A model generated the notes under the pieces. It made no database searches. It was not told where the DNA came from and saw only the letters and a list, made by a program, of their open reading frames with translations. 64,000 nt of DNA. Source: Agarophyton chilense. Lineage: Eukaryota; Rhodophyta; Florideophyceae; Gracilariales; Gracilariaceae. Shown one piece after another: positions 57,762 to 64,000 of the stretch (position 1 is the stretch's first letter; each line of letters starts with the position of its first letter). The stretch covers positions 1,364,001 to 1,428,000 of the forward strand of contig JARGXX010000088.1 in assembly GCA_030374765.1 (NCBI GenBank). Direction: 5' to 3'. A program made the translations under genes and the position numbers.

Positions 57762-59159
57762 TTAAAGTTTACTCAGAAACAACTTTTCCAATTGCACAGC
57801 CATCTCTGTCACATAATGGCCTTTCCCGTTGTACGTTTTACAGTTGCTCACCATTCGTTTAAAGTCGGCTATGAAAATCTCTTTCGCAACATAGAACCAT
57901 CCTTTGTCCAATTGTTTCTGCATTGTTGACAAATCCATTGGATTCTTGATCACGTCGTAGTAGTCAATCGCCCCAGTTTCTTCCGCATTCACCGGTTCCA
58001 AGAACGGCCAAGCACAGTCGTGCGTTTTTACTTCATTCAAAACTGTTTGCAAGTGGTTGCGAAGGAAATGTTGCGAAGTATCGTCCCGAATTGAGAACCC
58101 CGTAGCAGGGCCGTTGCGAGTTGACAGGTTATTATTCTTCCACCCCACATCTTTAAGCCCAGGAATGTCCTCGATCTTCATCCCTTTCCTCCCGCGCACA
58201 TCGATTCCAGGGTACACAATGTGACTGTTTGAAGTCTCCTTCATCTTTTCTACCAGTGCCATCTTCTGTGTCTTCAGCAACATTGGAATGTTCAAGTAGT
58301 CCACATTTGAGTGCAACACGCATTCCATGAGCGTTACTCCATCATAGTCCTTGATATACCCTTGCCATCGCTCGAAGGGCAGCGTAATCTTTTTGCTGAA
58401 TCCTTGCTTTTTGAAGTATGGTACTGCATTGTTATCTGCGCATGTCAAAAGATAGGTCAGTCCTATCCGTTTCGCCTGCTCCTTGGTCTGGGCCATAAGC
58501 CTTGTCCCGTACCCTCTCACCTGCTCAGTGTGCGAAATAGCGAGGAACGCTATTTCCGCAAACTTTTGATCTCGGAATGGACGATAACAACAGCCCCCCA
58601 TCACCACATACTCCTTGCCGGACTTTTTCAACAGTGCAAGTGACTCGTGCTTTTTGTCAAAAACAAGACGAGACACGTATGGCCGAGGCATGTTCGGCAG
58701 TTGTTTCACAAACACATTCTTCAGCCCAAGCAACAACAACAAACTCTCTCGCTCAGCATCGTTTTTCACCACTTGAAACCTCACATTGTTGGTTAGTTCC
58801 TCTTTCGTCATCCGCACCCACCGCTGAATGTAGTTGTGCTGAGAGTCCCATCCCAGAATGTCGGCGGTGGGGTGCATATGAGCATCTGGTGGAGGGGTTC
58901 GGGGAGAACTGCACGGTGGGACTGCAACGATTGGCGTGATATTGTAAGTCTTTCCAGAAGCAAGATCCGCATCCCGAATAGGGACCGACTCTGTCTTAAC
59001 CTGGCTGGGCCAGCTAGAGCTGGGATCAGGGGTTTGAACAGCAACATGTATATGAGCCCCTTGAAAACCAGGGATATTTGGGTTGCACGGGAGGGAAACC
59101 AAGCTTGAGGGCGGCGGATAAAGCTTTGGCTTCTTCTTAGAAGGTGGATGCACCTCCAT
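57762..59159 (-). CDS. GCN5: Histone acetyltransferase GCN5 (SAGA-type, HAT plus bromodomain), 465 aa
   Basis: Nuclear lysine acetyltransferase that uses acetyl-CoA to acetylate histone H3 tails as the catalytic subunit of SAGA/ADA-type coactivators. Residues 1-105 are Pro/Ser-rich with a KKKPK patch. The GNAT domain spans about 118-280: LPNMPRPYVSRLVFD, catalytic Glu at about 202 (FAEIAFLAIS), acetyl-CoA loop QVRGYGTRLM at about 213-222, YFKKQGF and MEC. A linker follows, with ADA2-binding-like GIDVRGRKG. The bromodomain is about 370-460, with KNPMDLSTMQKQL and the acetyl-lysine-binding Asn at about 439 (NCKTYN). Length is like yeast and plant GCN5. The start is the first ATG in an uninterrupted frame; no intron. 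It is divergent from MPP10 and is the intact counterpart of the array fragments. Confidence 0.97.
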   Translation of the reverse strand: MEVHPPSKKKPKLYPPPSSLVSLPCNPNIPGFQGAHIHVAVQTPDPSSSWPSQVKTESVPIRDADLASGKTYNITPIVAVPPCSSPRTPPPDAHMHPTADILGWDSQHNYIQRWVRMTKEELTNNVRFQVVKNDAERESLLLLLGLKNVFVKQLPNMPRPYVSRLVFDKKHESLALLKKSGKEYVVMGGCCYRPFRDQKFAEIAFLAISHTEQVRGYGTRLMAQTKEQAKRIGLTYLLTCADNNAVPYFKKQGFSKKITLPFERWQGYIKDYDGVTLMECVLHSNVDYLNIPMLLKTQKMALVEKMKETSNSHIVYPGIDVRGRKGMKIEDIPGLKDVGWKNNNLSTRNGPATGFSIRDDTSQHFLRNHLQTVLNEVKTHDCAWPFLEPVNAEETGAIDYYDVIKNPMDLSTMQKQLDKGWFYVAKEIFIADFKRMVSNCKTYNGKGHYVTEMAVQLEKLFLSKL

Positions 59160-59584
59160 CGTGAACCAAGTTCGCGCTCAGGACCTGGATATCCCAATCC
59201 CAAACGCTGCAGGGGGTAAGTGCTCCGGAGAGCTGCAGCAAATAATTGGCCAAAAGGGACATGATAAGTGAGACGAAGCTCGGACGAAGCGTAAGAACGC
59301 GACTGAGAACGTTGAGCCGGGTGCTTGCAAGGGAACTACGCCAAGAGCCGCGTTCACGTGCAGTGCCCGCCCCATCAACAAACAACCGCAACCAGCGCAG
59401 TTTTTGTGTTAGCGGCGCATCGCGTACAGCGCGAACACGTGGAACAGCCTCTGCAGCACATTGTGTCTCGGCGGCGTTCACGTTGATCCCTTTGTCATAT
59501 TTCGCGACGGCAGGTTCTTTTGTAGGACATCCTATACGCTCTTCTCCGTTCGAGGTCTGGCGGCTCTCCTGCTGCGAATGCGCT
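59160..59584. promoter_or_regulatory. Divergent intergenic region between GCN5 and MPP10 (shared promoter region)
   Basis: 425 bp between the two start codons, so both promoters must lie here or overlap the genes. No TATA box is evident. The MPP10 frame stays open upstream, with an in-frame ATG at 59261, but the encoded sequence there (Cys/Arg/Ser mixture) is not like the MPP10 N-terminus. Confidence 0.5.
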
Positions 59585-62500
59585 ATGGTGGAGACGCGGG
59601 CATCACGCCGTGCGGCCGAGGAGCATGTTTTCAACCCCTCTGAACTTGATGACGCACGCTCTCGTGCAATTGCCGATGCCGACGCCGACGCCGACGCCGA
59701 CGCCGATGCCAATGCAGAGCACTCTACTCCAGCTCCCCGAACCCCGCGGCCTCGCACACGATCTCGGAAGCGCGGGGAAGACAGCATCTCCTCTTCTCAG
59801 GCGCCCTCTGCTCAAAAAACTCGTTCTCGCTCCACCACGCGTCCCCAAACACCAGCCACTGCGCCACGAACGCGATCAAGGGCGCGCAAGGAAGCCGAAG
59901 AGAGTTATGCGTCATCTCAACCTGGTTGCGATACCCCATATCCTCATCCTGCTGAGGAAGACAGTCATAATTCGAGGACCAAGACACCTCTTGGAAAAAG
60001 CACATTTGCGAAGCAAACCCGGACCACAGAGAGTGTGTTTGGTATTGCGCCTCACGATGCACAAACGCCTTCGCGGCGTACTCGCTCGACTGTGAAAAGG
60101 GCAGGTGCTCTTGGTGCCGACAACATTGTGACTGATGATGAGACGCAACAATTATTTGTACCTTCCTCAACTGTTTCCCCAAAGAGGTCTCGCTCGATGC
60201 GCGCCGAACAACCAATTCTATCTGGTATTGAATCACAGAGGCCTGGCACTCCTGACCCGCGACGAATGCGAACTTCGCAGATTGGTGGAAGAGAGTACAT
60301 CCTGCCTGTTGAGCAACCTAAGGAATCAGTTCGCAATTTGGATGGGAGACAGCGTTCTGGCCGACAAGGAGTACAAACGACACCAGCTCAATCCAGAAAA
60401 GAATACCATGCGCTTAAAATGGATATGGCATCGAACGAGGCGGACGAGAAACCACCGTCAATCGTTGGGTTCAAGTCAAACAAGCCTTTAGCAGCAGATC
60501 CAGAATCCTACTTCATGTGCCACGATGACGTTCCAACATCCCATCCGCAAGTAGAAGTTATCACGATTGATGACAGCGAGCCCTCATTTAAACCCAGGCA
60601 TTTAACTCCTGCATTACTTCCCTCGCTTTCTGCTGAAGTTGACGGGGGTGGTCTCGATGAAGCGCATATTGTTCCTGTTGAAGATGACGAACCACCTCTG
60701 CCACCGCCGAGGTTTCGATATCCGAAGTATTCAGTTCGAGTCCCTCCAAAGATCGAAAGAACAAGTACCCAGCAACCCTGTTTCGAGGAAAACGATGAGA
60801 AAAAGAAGGACCCCGCGCCTTCGGATTCCGTTGTCCAAAGAAGCGCGTCAAATCCCTCTGGCGTAGCTTTCGGAGCCATTCGTAAGGCCTTGACAGATCA
60901 CACAGGAAAGCAGCCAACAGAGGACAAAGACACTGTTGACCGCCAAGAGATTCTGCCAGAAGCGCAGGAAGGGGCTCCCGAGGGGGAGAAACAAGCGGCA
61001 ACATGGAACGGCCCTCCTCGAAAGGATGTCAAGGTTCTAGTTGCGAGTGATCAAAATGTCTCTGAAAGTTGTAGAACGTCGCACGAACAGCAATACGATG
61101 ATCTACATGGACAAAAGTGTGGTCAGAAGAATGCAACGCAAATCAAACAACAGGTCGACGCCAAACGAGCTTCTAAGGATTTCCTGACAGAAGAACGTGG
61201 TTCGCAGAGGTCGCAGAGGTCGGAGGAACGGACTGAGGAAATGAAGATTGCGACTAGTATTGAAAAAGTCGACGCGAAACATATAAAGGACAGTAGTGAG
61301 CCAGAGAACATTGAAAGCTCAAGAGAGAAAGGGAACACAGCCGATGGGATATCACAAGATGATCCAGAAGAAGAAAATAAAGATAATCTCTGCAAAGTTG
61401 TCGCTGAGAACGGGTCAGACAAAGTCACGTCTGTGGAGGATATTTTGAATGTGGATGAGGAAACGGTGTCGGTATTCCTCCGTCACAATCCAGAGACGAG
61501 CCGCGTGTGTAGGAAACTATTAGCACGATGCTATGCTCAACAAACAAAACTTGAGTTTGGAACTGATGCACGTTTTCAATTCATTCCCAAACGAAGGAGA
61601 GTACTACCACCGATGGGTCCTCTTGCTCAGATTGAAATTGGGGATCAATTTGACAGTGATCAACTGTGGGAAGAACTTGAACTTCGCAACAAACCACTCA
61701 TAGCATATCTGCACCGAAAGGTAAGGGCCATAGAAAAGCAGAAAAAAGATGCCGAGAGGGCATTGATCAGGGCCACAATGAACGATGAAGAGTCGGGATC
61801 TGAGCAGGTAGGGCTCGTTGAGCTTAACGGAGTAGCGAATGACAAAAAACAGACTGGAACGCATGATACCGACGGTCATGGCGTAGGCCATGAGGATAAA
61901 TTATCAGATGACGAAGGATCTGAGGGCAAAGAAAGCGAGGAGTGCGCTCCAGTACCGAAAGAGAAATCGAGGGATGCGGTCCAACGTAAGAAAGTTCGTT
62001 TTACAGAAGCCCTTGCCAACGGAAAAGCTTCAGAGGGCGATAAAGGAAGAAACACAGGAAGTATTAAAGCGAAGTCCAAAAATAGGCGTCCACGCCTGGA
62101 AGATGGTTTCTTCAACATTGCGGATATGGACCGCTTTGCGGATGAGGCCGAAGATCTTGCACTCTCTGGAAAGCTTATGGCTACGGAAGAAGATGAGGAC
62201 ACCGAGAGAATGTCCGATGATAGCGAGGATGAAGTGGAAGAAATCGAAACGGAGGATAAATTAGGACGTTACTTGTACACAGATTTTTTTGACCCGCCAT
62301 CCAAAACTTCAGGAAGCATTAAAGGAGTGAAGCAGGCTTTGCAACTTCTGGAAGAGAATGACTTGAGTGAATCCGATGATCAAGTCAAAGAAGATATCGA
62401 TGATGAGGTGACGGCGGACGCACCCGTTCCTAAACCCAAAGCAATGGAAGAAGATGAGGCAGAACTTACGCCTTTGCAGAGGATGCGAGTCAGGTCCAAG

Positions 62501-63460
62501 AAAAGAATTCAGGTCTTAGAAGAAGCGAGTGTGAGCAAGAAGCCATGGGAACTGAGAGGTGAAGTTTCTGCTTTTGCAAGACCAAAAGACAGCTTATTGG
62601 ATGCCGAGATGCAGCACGACACTGCAGTAAAACCTAAGACGTTCTTGAGCAACGAAATCAACAAGGTTATTGAAGATATGATCAAGCAAAGGATTGTAGA
62701 CGGTTTGTTTGACGATGTCGTAATGCGTGTTCCGGAAGATTACGTTGCGAACAAAGCAAAGAAGAATCGCGCGGAGCTTCCCGAAATTTCCCAGGAAAAA
62801 CCTACGGAGGGACTTGCTGATCTCTATGCCAAAGAGTTCACTGAAGAGAGAGAAAGGAAAAACAAAGAGATGCTTGCGTCTGGTTCAGTGCAGAAGGAGA
62901 TGGATGATCCATTAGGGGAACAGCAAAAGGAAGTGAACAGACTCTTTGAAAAGCTGTCGAAGAAGCTTGACTCTCTTTCTAGTTTGCACTACACCCCCAT
63001 TCCAGATGATGCGAAGACTGATTTCACAGTGAAGCCTAACGTGAAGGCCCTCGCTTCTGAGGAAGCTATTCCAGAGGGAGTTAGCTCGGCCACTCTTCTA
63101 GCACCCAAGGAAGTGTATTCTGTTGAGAAGAAGAATCTCGTTGGCGAGAAAGAAATCGAAAAGGAAGATAGACGCTCTGCTCGACGACGGAAAAAATCTA
63201 AAAAGCGAAAGACCAAAGTCGCCGATGCGTCACGAAAAGATGCGATAGCTCAGACTGATCCGATGCTTGCGGAGAAGCGGAGGGCTGAGGCAGCCTTGGT
63301 TCGCCGCGGAAAGAAACCGAAGCTTGCGGATAATGATCCCAAGCTGGGTGCACGATCCACAACGAAGAACCTCGTCAAACGATTTGGCGTTGTGAAGGAT
63401 CCGGAAGTACATGACTCTCAATCCGAGCGTAAAAAGCCCGCCTCGCATTTCCGACTGTAA
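59585..63460 (+). CDS. MPP10: U3 small nucleolar ribonucleoprotein MPP10, long form, 1291 aa
   Basis: MPP10 acts in the nucleolus as part of the SSU processome, with IMP3, IMP4 and U3 snoRNA, in early 18S rRNA processing. The conserved core is clear: FDSDQLWEELELRNKP (about residue 689), VRFTEAL, DGFFNIADMDRF, YTDFFDPPSK between acidic stretches, and KPWELRGEVSAFARPKDSLL (about 986). Then come IKQRIVDGLFDDVV, LADLYAKEFTEE, LFEKLSKKLDSLSSLHYTPI and ATLLAPKEVY. A basic tail (RRSARRRKKSKKRKTK, about 1196) is a likely nuclear/nucleolar signal. It is about twice the length of human or yeast MPP10, because some 600 Ser/Arg/Thr/Glu-rich residues precede the core. The ATG at 59585 (MVETRASRR) was chosen; an upstream in-frame ATG at 59261 is less likely. 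Confidence 0.95.
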   Translation: MVETRASRRAAEEHVFNPSELDDARSRAIADADADADADADANAEHSTPAPRTPRPRTRSRKRGEDSISSSQAPSAQKTRSRSTTRPQTPATAPRTRSRARKEAEESYASSQPGCDTPYPHPAEEDSHNSRTKTPLGKSTFAKQTRTTESVFGIAPHDAQTPSRRTRSTVKRAGALGADNIVTDDETQQLFVPSSTVSPKRSRSMRAEQPILSGIESQRPGTPDPRRMRTSQIGGREYILPVEQPKESVRNLDGRQRSGRQGVQTTPAQSRKEYHALKMDMASNEADEKPPSIVGFKSNKPLAADPESYFMCHDDVPTSHPQVEVITIDDSEPSFKPRHLTPALLPSLSAEVDGGGLDEAHIVPVEDDEPPLPPPRFRYPKYSVRVPPKIERTSTQQPCFEENDEKKKDPAPSDSVVQRSASNPSGVAFGAIRKALTDHTGKQPTEDKDTVDRQEILPEAQEGAPEGEKQAATWNGPPRKDVKVLVASDQNVSESCRTSHEQQYDDLHGQKCGQKNATQIKQQVDAKRASKDFLTEERGSQRSQRSEERTEEMKIATSIEKVDAKHIKDSSEPENIESSREKGNTADGISQDDPEEENKDNLCKVVAENGSDKVTSVEDILNVDEETVSVFLRHNPETSRVCRKLLARCYAQQTKLEFGTDARFQFIPKRRRVLPPMGPLAQIEIGDQFDSDQLWEELELRNKPLIAYLHRKVRAIEKQKKDAERALIRATMNDEESGSEQVGLVELNGVANDKKQTGTHDTDGHGVGHEDKLSDDEGSEGKESEECAPVPKEKSRDAVQRKKVRFTEALANGKASEGDKGRNTGSIKAKSKNRRPRLEDGFFNIADMDRFADEAEDLALSGKLMATEEDEDTERMSDDSEDEVEEIETEDKLGRYLYTDFFDPPSKTSGSIKGVKQALQLLEENDLSESDDQVKEDIDDEVTADAPVPKPKAMEEDEAELTPLQRMRVRSKKRIQVLEEASVSKKPWELRGEVSAFARPKDSLLDAEMQHDTAVKPKTFLSNEINKVIEDMIKQRIVDGLFDDVVMRVPEDYVANKAKKNRAELPEISQEKPTEGLADLYAKEFTEERERKNKEMLASGSVQKEMDDPLGEQQKEVNRLFEKLSKKLDSLSSLHYTPIPDDAKTDFTVKPNVKALASEEAIPEGVSSATLLAPKEVYSVEKKNLVGEKEIEKEDRRSARRRKKSKKRKTKVADASRKDAIAQTDPMLAEKRRAEAALVRRGKKPKLADNDPKLGARSTTKNLVKRFGVVKDPEVHDSQSERKKPASHFRL
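59672..59712 (+). repeat. Hexanucleotide microsatellite coding for Ala-Asp repeats in MPP10
   Basis: About seven GCCGAY units give an alternating Ala-Asp run near residues 29-43 of MPP10. Likely length-variable between individuals. Confidence 0.8.
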
Positions 63461-64000
63461 CCAAGGTGCCACAATTTTTGCGGAAATCGATGCGGGTTTT
63501 CGCATGAGACTCAGGAGCGCAGCGGCGTTGTTGTTATGAACTACGTTCGTACTTGCCTTACATAAACTTTGGCCGTTCGGGATGAATTCTGGTAGAACGA
63601 AGTGGATGAGATTTTTTTTCGCTCTTTCTTCGCTATATTGTCCTGACTCGATGATCTAGACATGATTTTATAACATAGGTCATTACCCAGTAAAAAGGCG
63701 GAAGGCCATTTCTAAAACTCTGTTACCCTTTAACGAGAACAAAGCTTGTCAGTAGGTAAGTCTGTCTGATGCATCAATCGTAGGCAGTTCGTTGGGGCAA
63801 GTGAAAAAAGATCGCTTAGAATTCTGTTCTCGTTCTTCAAAACTCAAGAGAAGCGAAGATGGATTACTCTATTGAGATGCATCTACTTTCGTAGAGAAGA
63901 TTTTGATGGACTTTCCATTATCTCACTTGCATTGAGTGATGGAGAAGTGTACAATGAAAATTTTGAAATACTATTTTCCCTCCAAAACGGGCTGTCGATC
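63461..64000. other. 3' flank of MPP10, no gene seen
   Basis: AT-rich sequence without a convincing open frame, tRNA or repeat. Confidence 0.6.

Noticed and set aside
59246-59584. Longer MPP10 start (open frame from a TTG at 59246 or ATG at 59261)
   Set aside because: TTG is not a credible start here and the extra residues look like translated promoter. The ATG at 59585 gives a plausible nuclear protein N-terminus.

Overview
This is a 64 kb window from an intron-poor eukaryotic nuclear genome. Only two host genes look intact: a GCN5-type histone acetyltransferase (57762-59159, minus) and the U3 snoRNP protein MPP10 (59585-63460, plus). Both are uninterrupted reading frames, divergently arranged. 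A decayed plastid-type membrane transporter (PF06695), chromodomain Ty3/gypsy elements, Ty1/copia debris and the lack of introns suggest a photosynthetic eukaryote. A red alga is a reasonable guess, but the sequence does not prove it.

Region 1 (1-25415) is a head-to-tail array of a 4838 bp unit: five full copies and a sixth cut at 25415. The copies are almost identical and carry no intact gene. Each holds three broken gene pieces: the 3' part of GCN5, a PF06695 transporter pseudogene and an ARMC1-like pseudogene. The array probably continues left of the window.

Region 2 (23139-57745) is a large imperfect palindrome. Its left arm is 23139-29694 and its right arm 40946-57745. Each arm runs from the array unit through an unassigned segment into an older chromovirus remnant (element C: one LTR, PBS and broken gag). 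The right arm is 10.2 kb longer because it holds a full-length chromovirus (element A, 43311-54442, target duplication AGAGC). The left arm has only a solo LTR at the same target site with the same AGAGC duplication. That solo LTR is a 5'-LTR/3'-LTR chimera, as expected from LTR-LTR recombination after the inverted duplication.

The palindrome spacer (29695-40945) contains an AT-rich copia pol remnant (30113-31640) and a second, decayed chromovirus in the opposite orientation (element B, 32339-40945). A, B and C share one 18-nt primer binding site. A and B also share an antisense reading frame between the chromodomain and the 3' LTR.

Region 3 (57746-64000) is the single-copy host segment. The intact GCN5 gene lies tail-to-tail with the inverted GCN5 pseudogene copy of the right arm, so it is the local homologue of the broken pieces in the array.
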